A DNA stretch of 64,000 nt from JBAXTE01 sp963556065 (GTDB taxonomy: Bacteria; Bacteroidota; Bacteroidia; Bacteroidales; WCHB1-69). Made by a program: the position numbers and the translations under genes. The notes beneath the pieces are model-generated. The model worked only from the letters and a program-made list of their open reading frames with translations. It searched no databases and was not told where the DNA came from. This document shows, piece by piece, positions 9,879-18,385 of this stretch. The stretch's first letter is position 1, and every line of letters starts with the position of its first letter. The stretch covers positions 1-64,000 of the forward strand of contig CAUVYH020000014.1 in NCBI GenBank assembly GCA_963556065.3, given 5' to 3'.

Positions 9879-10769
9879 TTAACCATTAACCACTTCGTGC
9901 TGATTGTGATACAACGAATACACTATTCCGTCCGTTAATCCGATTCGAGGAATAAATATTTTTTCAACGTTTATTACTTTCTGAATAGACAAAAAAATCT
10001 CTGTTGCAGGTACAATTACATCAGCCCTGTCGGGACGTAAGTTAAGAGAACTAATACGCTCTTCTACAGATATTTTCTTTAACTGCTTGTAAGCTTTCAT
10101 AATTCTGTCGAAGGTAACAAAGCCATCATTTTCATCGCCATACAATTTTTTAATCTTGTTTATATTTCCCCCTGAACCTACGAGATGAAGCTTACGATAA
10201 AGGGATTTGTATTGGCCCAACCATTGTTCCATTTTACTCCATTCCTCTTTGCTCACGCCATTATTCAGCAAGCGAATAGTTCCAATATTAAACGACTGAT
10301 AATCAACTAATTGGTTGTTGTGCAGTAAAGAAATTTCAGTACTTCCCCCTCCTACATCAACAAACATCATATATGGAATTTTTTCATTAAAAAAAGCTTC
10401 ATTATTTGCCGTAATTAATTTTGCCTCTTCCATTCCGTCAATTACTTCCAAATCGATACCTACTTCTCTTTTTATTCGGGCAATTATCTCCCGACTGTTT
10501 AAAGCATCACGCATTGCAGAGGTCGCACAAGCTTTGTATGAAACCGGCTTATATACATCAATCAAGAGTTTGAAAGCTTTTAATGTATTGATTAAGTCTT
10601 CTTCTTTCTCTTTCGATATAAACCCATCCTTAAACACATCAAAACCCAAACGAAGCGGGATCCGAATAAGAGAGGCTTTTTCTGCTTTGGGAACTCCTTT
10701 AATTTCTGTAACATTCGAAAAGAGAAGGCGCCCTGCATTAGATCCTATATCAATTGCTGCGAATATCAT
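9879..10769 (-). CDS. ppx: Ppx/GppA-family exopolyphosphatase
   Basis: The 296-residue protein is a single ASKHA-fold phosphatase: an N-terminal phosphate loop (AIDIGSNAGRLL), the second loop FVDVGGGSTEIS with the catalytic region, and a SGGNI element. It is the short form that lacks the C-terminal HD domain. It removes terminal phosphate from polyphosphate or pppGpp. Its ATG overlaps the ppk1 stop by four bases (ATGA), so synthesis and breakdown of polyphosphate are encoded in one operon, a common arrangement. Confidence 0.92.
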   Translation of the reverse strand: MIFAAIDIGSNAGRLLFSNVTEIKGVPKAEKASLIRIPLRLGFDVFKDGFISKEKEEDLINTLKAFKLLIDVYKPVSYKACATSAMRDALNSREIIARIKREVGIDLEVIDGMEEAKLITANNEAFFNEKIPYMMFVDVGGGSTEISLLHNNQLVDYQSFNIGTIRLLNNGVSKEEWSKMEQWLGQYKSLYRKLHLVGSGGNINKIKKLYGDENDGFVTFDRIMKAYKQLKKISVEERISSLNLRPDRADVIVPATEIFLSIQKVINVEKIFIPRIGLTDGIVYSLYHNQHEVVNG

Positions 10770-12850
10770 GGATTAAGGGTTTTTGATTTAAAATATTCAT
10801 ATATGGCTTTTTGGGCATAAACAGGTTCTTGATTGTCTGCTGACTTATAAGCATTCACATACCGATCGCTAAAAATTCTCGACTTTTGATTATCTTTAAG
10901 ATTGAGCAAAAGAATATTAAAAATATCCTCTTTAATTTGCGGATCATATATTGGGCATGCCACTTCAAATCGGTTGTCGAAATTACGAATCATCCAATCG
11001 GATGACGATATGTATATATCTTTTTTTCCGCCATTGGCAAAACAATAAACTCTGGAATGTTCAAGATAACGATCTACAATCGAACAGGCCTCAATGTTTT
11101 CACTCATTCCTTCTATACCCGGAATTAAAACGCAGATTCCTCGAACGATCAACTTTAATTTTACTCCATGATTACTAGCTTCATATAATTTTGCAATCAC
11201 AGTGGAATCTACCAGATTATTCAGTTTAATAATAGCCCAGGCTTCCATTCCGTTATCTGCATTATCGATTTCGCGGTCCAACATTTTCACCACAAATCTC
11301 CGCATCGAAAACGGAGCAACTTTAAGTGTTTTAAACTTAGTCGGTTTATAATACGACTCAAACAAATTAAACATCAATTCCACTTCTGAAGTAATAGAAG
11401 GATTTGATGTAAACAAACTAATATCAGAGAACGTGGAGGAGGTAAATTCATTAAAATTACCGGTGCCTATGCTTGCATAAAATTTAATTTTTCGATTCTC
11501 GAAACGTTTTATCAATATCAGCTTGGCATGTACTTTAAATCCGGGAATACCATGAAGAATTATCACGCCCGCTTCTTGTAACTTCCGAGTCCAAAAGATG
11601 TTTTGTTCTTCACTAAACCGAGCTTGCAATTCAAGATATACCGTAACTTTCTTCCCATTTCGCGAAGCATTTATTAGGGCATTTATTACATTCGAAAAGT
11701 GACCTGCCCGGTAAATCGTCATTTTTATTGACTTAACATTCGGGTCGATGGATGCCTCGCGAAGTAAATCGATTGTATGCTGAAACGTGTGATAAGGGAA
11801 ATGTAACATTACATCTTTTTTTGCAACCACATCAAAAACGCTTTTCTGCCCTTGTAATTGCGGATGAATAAGAGAAGGCCTCGGTTGATAGCTTAAATTG
11901 GATTTTCCAAAATCGGGAAACGACATAAAATCTTTAAAATTATGATACCTTCCCCCCGGCATTAAAGAGTCTTTACTTTTCACTTTCAACAATGAGGTGA
12001 TTTTTTTCAGCAACAAATCGGGCATCGACCGGTCAAAGACCAAACGGACAGGAGAACCCTTAACCCTCAGTTTAAGGCTCTCTTCAATACGTTCCACGTA
12101 ACTCTTTAACGCATCGTTATCAAGATCAAGCTCCGCATCGCGGGTGATTTTAAAAGTATAGGCCTCATAATCGTCATAACTAAAATTCTGAAACAATTCT
12201 TCGAGAGAATATCGAATTGCATCTTCAAGCAAAATCACATAATGATTATCATTTTCCGATGGCAAAATAATAAAGCGAGACAATTGCTCGGACGGTACTT
12301 CCAATATTGCATACCCCACATTGTTTGGTGCATTTTGCTTCGTCATTTTTATTGCCAAGTAAATTGAAGCATCACTCAACGAATCGGGGTCATTAAAATC
12401 TTTTAGAATAATTGGAAAAAGCAGCGGGCGAATATTCGATTTAAAATAAGCCTTTATAAACAATCCTTGTTCCTTTGAAAGCTGATTTTCATCCACCACA
12501 TGAACCTGTTCCTTCTTTAAATCGGCAATCAATTGGTTAAAAACACCGACAAAACGCTTTTGAAAATTCCCTTCCGTTTTTGTAATTTCATCTAGTATCT
12601 GAACAAGATCATATTCCACATAATCCGTTTTATTCTGCTTTAAATCCATCAACCTACGAATAGTAGCAACTCTAATTCTAAAAAACTCATCGAGATTATT
12701 CGAATAAATTCCTAAAAAGCGCATTCGTTCAATAAGTGGATTACGAATATCATCTGCTTCCTGTAAAACCCGGTGATTAAATTGCAACCAACTTAGCTCC
12801 CGGTTCAGCACAACAAAATTAGAGGTTGAGATTTGTTTATTTTTCGACAT
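10766..12850 (-). CDS. ppk1: Polyphosphate kinase 1
   Basis: The 694-residue protein has the four-part PPK1 layout: an N-terminal helical domain (NRELSWLQFNHRVL), a head domain and two phospholipase D-like catalytic domains. HGIPGFKVHAKL includes the histidine that is phosphorylated in the family, followed by YASIGTGNFNE; a second conserved histidine is in YLEHSRVY. It makes polyphosphate from ATP and has a role in stress and phosphate storage. Length is typical. Confidence 0.97.
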   Translation of the reverse strand: MSKNKQISTSNFVVLNRELSWLQFNHRVLQEADDIRNPLIERMRFLGIYSNNLDEFFRIRVATIRRLMDLKQNKTDYVEYDLVQILDEITKTEGNFQKRFVGVFNQLIADLKKEQVHVVDENQLSKEQGLFIKAYFKSNIRPLLFPIILKDFNDPDSLSDASIYLAIKMTKQNAPNNVGYAILEVPSEQLSRFIILPSENDNHYVILLEDAIRYSLEELFQNFSYDDYEAYTFKITRDAELDLDNDALKSYVERIEESLKLRVKGSPVRLVFDRSMPDLLLKKITSLLKVKSKDSLMPGGRYHNFKDFMSFPDFGKSNLSYQPRPSLIHPQLQGQKSVFDVVAKKDVMLHFPYHTFQHTIDLLREASIDPNVKSIKMTIYRAGHFSNVINALINASRNGKKVTVYLELQARFSEEQNIFWTRKLQEAGVIILHGIPGFKVHAKLILIKRFENRKIKFYASIGTGNFNEFTSSTFSDISLFTSNPSITSEVELMFNLFESYYKPTKFKTLKVAPFSMRRFVVKMLDREIDNADNGMEAWAIIKLNNLVDSTVIAKLYEASNHGVKLKLIVRGICVLIPGIEGMSENIEACSIVDRYLEHSRVYCFANGGKKDIYISSSDWMIRNFDNRFEVACPIYDPQIKEDIFNILLLNLKDNQKSRIFSDRYVNAYKSADNQEPVYAQKAIYEYFKSKTLNP

Positions 12851-12877
12851 TTACTTTCTGCTTTCTAATAGTCAAGA

Positions 12878-12885
12878 CAAAATTA
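12878..12885 (-). promoter_or_regulatory. Bacteroidota -7 promoter box for ppk1-ppx
   Basis: On the minus strand TAATTTTG fits TAnnTTTG, 27 bases before the ppk1 ATG. Confidence 0.45.
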
Positions 12886-12930
12886 GTGATTTTTTTCAGG
12901 TAAACGAATAAAGATTTATAAACAATCCCA

Positions 12931-13404
12931 TTAAAGGAAACTCTTAAAAAGAATCTTTGATGGCACTGAGAAAATCAGGTTCCAGTCATCCGCATCAAAT
13001 GAGATAGCAACGGATGCCCCAGGTTCCAAATGAAATATTTCATCTTTACAAAAGTAATTAACCAGTTGAGAAATCGCAGGATTATGTCCGACAATCATAG
13101 CTATGCTTATACCGTCTAAAGCAATAATTTCATTAAGATAAGCCTCAAATCCGTGTGAATACAATTTTGGGAAATATTGAACATCGTCTGTATTTATATT
13201 TAATTTCCGGCAAATAATTCGGCATGTTTCTTTTGCCCTTACAGCCGGACTGCATAATACGGATTCAGGCACAAACCAATGTGCTAAAAGCATTAATGCC
13301 GTATGTTCGGCCTGTAATTCACCACGTTCCGTTAAGTTTCTTTTGTAATCACTTTCTGCAACATAGTTTGCTTCACCGTGTCGAACAAAAATCAAAGTTT
13401 TCAT
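12931..13404 (-). CDS. sixA: SixA-like histidine phosphatase
   Basis: About 157 residues of the histidine phosphatase (phosphoglycerate mutase-like) fold. FVRHGEA at the N-terminus holds the catalytic RHG; LCSPAVRAKET gives the second phosphate-binding arginine; IVGHNPAI holds the second histidine. SixA removes phosphate from histidine phosphotransfer domains; other small-molecule targets are possible. An upstream TTG would add six residues, but the ATG at 13404 is preferred because it places RHG at the usual spot and lies just after a -7 box. Confidence 0.88.
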   Translation of the reverse strand: MKTLIFVRHGEANYVAESDYKRNLTERGELQAEHTALMLLAHWFVPESVLCSPAVRAKETCRIICRKLNINTDDVQYFPKLYSHGFEAYLNEIIALDGISIAMIVGHNPAISQLVNYFCKDEIFHLEPGASVAISFDADDWNLIFSVPSKILFKSFL

Positions 13405-13419
13405 TATGCAAATTTTATC

Positions 13420-13427
13420 CAAATATA
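13420..13427 (-). promoter_or_regulatory. Bacteroidota -7 promoter box for sixA
   Basis: TATATTTG on the minus strand; transcription would start near 13413, just ahead of the ATG at 13404. This argues against the upstream TTG start. Confidence 0.5.
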
Positions 13428-13495
13428 GTACTATTATTTTTATATAAACCGAATAGATTGGGAAATTACCTCAGCACAAACTCGCAGAAGCTAAA

Positions 13496-13575
13496 TTAAG
13501 TTGTTGAAGGTATTTTAAAAGCAAAATATGCGGGCTAATTTCTCAAAACATTATTTCTCGTTTTCAACAACTTAA
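13496..13575. repeat. 13-bp perfect inverted repeat, 54 bp apart
   Basis: TTAAGTTGTTGAA at 13496-13508 is the exact reverse complement of 13563-13575. It lies in the 440-base gap between sixA and the M16 peptidase gene, next to a stretch (13584-13802) with a weak, unconvincing open frame. It could be the ends of a decayed insertion or a long-loop hairpin. No target duplication was seen. Confidence 0.5.
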
Positions 13576-13790
13576 TACTTTTATCATACAGCTTCTAACC
13601 TCTCCTTCCTCGTTACCGCTAATTTAACCGTCTGCTTTAAGCTCTTGGCAATATATTCCAGACCCCAATCGTTTTTTTCTTTAAACCCCAACTTATTATG
13701 GATGCTCTTGTGGTTCGCCGGCACTTCCTTGTTTGTTCGGTATGTATGGAAACTTTCACTTCGCCGAAAAAGAACTATGCCCGAAATACA

Positions 13791-13828
13791 AAAAAACGGC
13801 AACCAATTTCAATTGCCGTTTTTTTTTG
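13791..13828 (-). terminator. Terminator of the M16 peptidase gene
   Basis: Perfect 12-bp stem (AAAAAACGGCAA with TTGCCGTTTTTT), 10-base loop, flanked by A and T runs, so it could work in both directions. It sits 17 bases past the peptidase stop. Confidence 0.8.
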
Positions 13829-13844
13829 TATATTAGAATTCTTA

Positions 13845-16841
13845 TTACATCTTAATCAATGTTTTAAACTCCTCTTTATCTTTCTGGATTTTATCGGTAT
13901 TTCCATAAACACAGAACGACCTCTGACCAATCATATCCGAAATCATTTTGGAATAAGCGCGAATGTCTGCAGGAGTAGTTTTTAGAATTCCGTTTCTATC
14001 CGATTGCAAATCGTTTTCGGTGCGTTTGCTGAAATAGTAGCTAAACGCAGCAGCTCCTCGTTGCTGAATAGTTAACGGAGCATCCAAATCGGAGATCGTG
14101 CCGATGATATATCGGGTCATAGAAGTTTTATCCGCTTCAAATTTCGATAGATAATCGGCTGTTTTTTTATAAACATCAAGGGTATTGGTCAAGTTTGGAT
14201 CGCGATAAGAGCTAAACGTAACAAAGCCCGAAGGAGAAAAACTTGAGAATCCGCCATACGCTCCCCCAATTACCCGAACCTGATTTTTCAACCAATCGGT
14301 AGATAAAATTTGCGAAAGCACTCTCATTTTTCCGTCCCAATTGTATCCGATTTTTTTCAAATCGTAACCGGCTATTACATATTGTACTTTGGATGCGGTT
14401 TGGATTCCTTCATTTTTGTTTTCCAATTTGAATGTCCACGTTTGATATTCAGGCTTTCCTGCAGGAAGTTTTTGCATAAAGGTGTTCAGTGAGTTCGTAT
14501 AAAGAGTATAATCTTCATTGCTGCATGTAACAGCTGGAATCATGTTTTCTTTGACAAACAACAAATCTGCAACTTTTTTTAAGTTTGTCATTATGGTAGG
14601 TGCATTTTTGTCAAAATCTTTTGCCAAATTCGTAATAAACCAATAGTATTCAAGTCCTTCGGTCAGCTCATTAAAACATCCCTGATTGGAATAGTAGGAA
14701 GCAATTCTGCCTGATGCTACGCGGTATCCATTACTTTTAATGGATGCTTCAACTTGTGCCTGCTGGCGCAAAATCACCTCTTTTAAACGTTCGGAATCCG
14801 TCAATTTGGATTTTAGCAATACTTCAAGCGTAAGGTCAAGCATTTTCTGACATTTATCTTTGGTTACTTTTGAATTCACCACAAAATAAGGCAAAAGCTT
14901 GTGATCATCGTTGTTTTCCAAATAGGTGGATAAATAAGTGTTAAAGCCACCGGTATTGCTGTTCAATTCACGATTCAAATCGCCAAAGGAGTAATTCTGA
15001 GTACTCATCATTCCCAACACGTTGGAAAGTAATGAAGCATAAGGAATTAAATCCTGTGGAAGTGTATGCATATCAAACATCAAGTTTGAATAAACAATAT
15101 TGTTGGCATATTCACTGCGGTGCAACACTTTTGTTCCATTCAATTGTTTCTCTTCACAACCAAAGAAACTTGCTTTCGGGTTAATGTCCGAAATTGACAG
15201 CATCGGAATGGTTGCGACAGCTTCTGGAGCGTCTTCCGAGTTTTGGAAAGCAATCAAGTCGTTGGTCTCCTTAACCAATGCGTCTATTTGTACCGGGGTA
15301 AGTTTTGCCTTGTATTCCTGCAACTCTTTCTCTATTTTATCGTTACGCTCTTTATCCAAACCCGGTTTGGGTTCCAAAACAACCAAAGAAGCATGCTTAT
15401 TGTCAATTAAATACTTTTGTACCAATAACTCATAATAGTTTGTAGTCATCCCTTTTTTTACCTCCGCTAATGTCTTTTCGTATTCCAGTCCTTTGAACGG
15501 ATTATTGCCAAACATCCAGCCGGCTTTAATCAACGACATAAAAGTGATTCCTTTTTGTGCATCACTGCCTTCACGAAGATCAAATTCCAAACGGTTCAGA
15601 ACCGCTTGAATTTCACGTTTGTCTATTCCTTTTTTCACAGCCTCTTTTAGCGTATTCATCACGATAGTTTTAAGCTGTGTCTTATCTTCCGGATTCGCAT
15701 TTTGAACTGAAATTGTAAGAATATTTTGTTTAAAATCTTGAACATAAGCAGAAACATCCTGCCCAATTCCTGCCTTCTGCAATGCCAGCCGAACGGGAGC
15801 CGATTCCTGATTCACCAACACTTCACAAATCACATTCAGAGCCATTCCCAATGCATAATCGGAACTTTCTCCTGCAACAAAATTTAACGTCAGGAAGGTT
15901 TGATCCTTGGTTGGAGCTCCTTCCATTACCGGATAGAAAGCGGAGACCTCTTTCATTGCTAGAAACGGTTTTTGGTTTCCAAGTTCGATTTTGTTGCCGG
16001 TGCGGGTATATTTGGATAAGTATTTGGAATCAATAAATTCAAGTTCCTTGTTCAAATCGGCATTCCCATATAAGAAAATCAGGGAATTTTCGGGATGATA
16101 ATATTTCTTGTGAAATCCGACAAACTGCTGCTGTGTAAGACTTACAATGGAAGCAGGAAGTCCGCCCGACTCTTTTCCTATCGAATTGTCCGGATAAAGA
16201 CTTTTCAAATTTTGATATAACAATTCGCGTTGCGGATTTGAAAACGCCCCTTTCATTTCGTTATAAACGACCCCTTTGTAGGTGAGCGGAGCATCTTTCG
16301 CGGTTAATTCGTAATGCCAGCCTTCTTGTTTTAGAATCCGTGGCTCACTGTATATCAAAGGATTAAATACCGCATCGAGATACACATACATCAGGTTGAA
16401 ATAATCCTTGTCGTTCATACTGGCAAACGGATATTCCGTCACCTCGCGAGAAGTTTGTGCATTTAAAAAAGTATTTAATGAGCCTTTCGAAAGCAAATCA
16501 AAAGGGCTCTTAACCGGGAAGTTTTTGGAACCATTCAATACGGAATGTTCCATAATATGAGCCACCCCGTTATCTGAATTCGGCAATGTTCTAAAACTGA
16601 TTCCAAATGTTTTGTTTTCATCACTATTGGCAATTTTAAACAATCGGGCACCGCTTTTCACATGTTCAAAAAGATAGCAATCGGCATTTATCTCTTTAAC
16701 AAAACGTTTTTCAATTAATTTAAACCCATGATTTAAGGGTTGGCCGAAAGTGGAGGAAGAAAAGCCTATAACTCCAACAATTATTGCTAGCATTGATGCT
16801 TTTTTTAAAATTTTCCCATTTTTCATATAATTCATTTTCAT
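13845..16841 (-). CDS. M16 family metalloprotease (M16C, presequence protease-like), exported
   Basis: About 998 residues with the inverted zinc motif HIMEH (HxxEH) near residue 100, followed by SREVTEYPF and the long four-domain body of the PreP/M16C type, which is made of two homologous halves. Such enzymes degrade small peptides inside a closed chamber. A signal peptide (ASMLAIIVGVIGF, then TFGQ) predicts export to the periplasm. A GTG at 16862 would add seven residues, but the predicted transcription start near 16858 favours one of the ATGs at 16841, 16835 or 16826; I chose the first. Confidence 0.9.
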   Translation of the reverse strand: MKMNYMKNGKILKKASMLAIIVGVIGFSSSTFGQPLNHGFKLIEKRFVKEINADCYLFEHVKSGARLFKIANSDENKTFGISFRTLPNSDNGVAHIMEHSVLNGSKNFPVKSPFDLLSKGSLNTFLNAQTSREVTEYPFASMNDKDYFNLMYVYLDAVFNPLIYSEPRILKQEGWHYELTAKDAPLTYKGVVYNEMKGAFSNPQRELLYQNLKSLYPDNSIGKESGGLPASIVSLTQQQFVGFHKKYYHPENSLIFLYGNADLNKELEFIDSKYLSKYTRTGNKIELGNQKPFLAMKEVSAFYPVMEGAPTKDQTFLTLNFVAGESSDYALGMALNVICEVLVNQESAPVRLALQKAGIGQDVSAYVQDFKQNILTISVQNANPEDKTQLKTIVMNTLKEAVKKGIDKREIQAVLNRLEFDLREGSDAQKGITFMSLIKAGWMFGNNPFKGLEYEKTLAEVKKGMTTNYYELLVQKYLIDNKHASLVVLEPKPGLDKERNDKIEKELQEYKAKLTPVQIDALVKETNDLIAFQNSEDAPEAVATIPMLSISDINPKASFFGCEEKQLNGTKVLHRSEYANNIVYSNLMFDMHTLPQDLIPYASLLSNVLGMMSTQNYSFGDLNRELNSNTGGFNTYLSTYLENNDDHKLLPYFVVNSKVTKDKCQKMLDLTLEVLLKSKLTDSERLKEVILRQQAQVEASIKSNGYRVASGRIASYYSNQGCFNELTEGLEYYWFITNLAKDFDKNAPTIMTNLKKVADLLFVKENMIPAVTCSNEDYTLYTNSLNTFMQKLPAGKPEYQTWTFKLENKNEGIQTASKVQYVIAGYDLKKIGYNWDGKMRVLSQILSTDWLKNQVRVIGGAYGGFSSFSPSGFVTFSSYRDPNLTNTLDVYKKTADYLSKFEADKTSMTRYIIGTISDLDAPLTIQQRGAAAFSYYFSKRTENDLQSDRNGILKTTPADIRAYSKMISDMIGQRSFCVYGNTDKIQKDKEEFKTLIKM

Positions 16842-16864
16842 TCGTTTTTGATTTTTATTCACAC

Positions 16865-16872
16865 CAAAATTA
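16865..16872 (-). promoter_or_regulatory. Bacteroidota -7 promoter box for the M16 peptidase
   Basis: TAATTTTG on the minus strand, with a TTG 22 bases upstream (16895-16897) as a possible -33 element. Confidence 0.5.
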
Positions 16873-16897
16873 TATTTACTTCAATTTAAAAGTGCAA

Positions 16898-17329
16898 TAA
16901 TACAGGATAAAGGCAAAAACATATAATTAATTCGATAAATCATTGATTTAACACCCTCAAATGAAGCAAATAATCTGATGAATGAATAGAAGCTAGAATT
17001 TGCAAAGTTGAAAGACTAAATTAGGCTAAAGAAAACGACAAACCTAAAAATTACAATAGCTAGCAAACTTCCATGACACACGAAAATTGCCTGCAATAAA
17101 AGATCTATCCCCCGAAAGTTTTCAAAAAAAACCTTGTCCAATGAATTATTATCAGCAAAAAACATGTTTAATGCAAAACAAAAATTCAGTATTTGGGAAG
17201 AGCAAAAATATTATTTATGTTAATAGATTCCGAAAACTGAAATCGCTATCTTATTTATCATTAATTTCACATTCATTAAGTTCATAAAGTACTAACGCTA
17301 TTTTCATTTCAATTGAAAGTTATAATTAC
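16898..17329. other. Non-coding gap between M16 peptidase and efflux operon
   Basis: AT-rich, no convincing gene, repeat or RNA. It must hold the promoter for the efflux operon, but no clear TAnnTTTG box was found. A 66-codon frame at 17087-17287 has no recognisable features. Confidence 0.5.
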
Positions 17330-18379
17330 ATGAAAAAGAATTTATTTAACCTTGTTCTAGTCCCTATTTTAATATTCTCATTGTATAGCTGCGAAACGTC
17401 TTCGGCCGACAAAAAATCGACGAAACAATCATCAAAATCATTAGCTGTTGAAGGATTTGTGGTACAACCTACCGTACTGGATTTAACAATTTCCGTTTCC
17501 GGCACGTTAAAATCTTTTGAAGAAACGGTGTTGATGCCGGAGGTTTCCGGCCGAGTGGTTGAAATACACCTACAGGAAGGAAAGCCGGTGAGAAAAGGAA
17601 GTTTGCTGGTTAAAATATTTGATGGCGACTTGCAAGCTCAATTAAAAAAACTTCAAGCACAACTACAGCTTACCGAGCAAACCCGAAAGCGCCAGAACGA
17701 TTTGCTTAAAATCAATGGAATCAGCCAAGTCGATTACGATCAAACGGTTTTACAAATAAATTCCATCAACGCCGACATTGATATAACCAAAGCACAGATA
17801 AGAAAAACCGAAATACTGGCTCCTTATGATGGGATTATCGGTTTACGAAACATCAGCCCGGGAGCACAAGTCTCACCCGCTACCGCTGTTGCGACAATTA
17901 GAGCTGTTCGACAACTAAAAATCGATTTCAGTATTCCTGAAAAATACAGTAAAGAAATAAGTAAGGGGAAAAAACTAAAATTCACGGTACAAGGAGACGA
18001 CACCAAGTATGATGCATCCGTTATGGCCACCGAAGAGGGAATTGATGCCGTTTCGCGCAATCTAAAAGTAAGAGCATTGGTTCTCAGCAAAAGTAGTTCA
18101 CTGGTTCCCGGTAAATTTGCAAATGTTGAACTCAATCTTGGCGAAAACAAAAACGCATTAATGATTCCTACACAATCGATAATTCCCCAAGAACGAGATA
18201 AAAAAGTGATTGTTTCAAAAAATGGTAAAGCAAAGTTTGCTGTAGTCAAAACGGGAGTGAGAAAAGAATCTGCCGTTGAAGTACTTTCGGGCATTGAAGC
18301 GGGAGATACCGTCTTAACAACAGGTATATTATTTATTAAGGCCGGTGATAAAATTAAATTTTCAAAAGTTTTAAAATAA
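17330..18379 (+). CDS. RND efflux periplasmic adaptor (membrane fusion protein), lipoprotein
   Basis: The 349-residue protein has a lipoprotein signal (ILIFSLYSC, acylated Cys at about 21). It then has the adaptor order: a lipoyl/barrel-sandwich half (VSGRVVEIHLQEGKPVRKGSLLVKI), a helical hairpin (about 105-150), the second lipoyl half (ILAPYDGIIGLRNISPGAQV), a beta-barrel domain and a membrane-proximal domain. It links the inner membrane pump to the outer membrane channel. The pump gene starts six bases later. Confidence 0.94.
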   Translation: MKKNLFNLVLVPILIFSLYSCETSSADKKSTKQSSKSLAVEGFVVQPTVLDLTISVSGTLKSFEETVLMPEVSGRVVEIHLQEGKPVRKGSLLVKIFDGDLQAQLKKLQAQLQLTEQTRKRQNDLLKINGISQVDYDQTVLQINSINADIDITKAQIRKTEILAPYDGIIGLRNISPGAQVSPATAVATIRAVRQLKIDFSIPEKYSKEISKGKKLKFTVQGDDTKYDASVMATEEGIDAVSRNLKVRALVLSKSSSLVPGKFANVELNLGENKNALMIPTQSIIPQERDKKVIVSKNGKAKFAVVKTGVRKESAVEVLSGIEAGDTVLTTGILFIKAGDKIKFSKVLK

Positions 18380-18385
18380 AAAAAC

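Noticed and set aside
10315..10776. 153-codon frame antisense to ppx
   Set aside because: A shadow of a well-conserved gene with intact motifs on the other strand.
13584..13836. Two small overlapping frames on opposite strands
   Set aside because: No domain, poor composition, and they run into the terminator hairpin.
17087..17287. 66-codon frame upstream of the efflux operon
   Set aside because: Low-complexity translation with no signal or domain; probably leader or spacer DNA.
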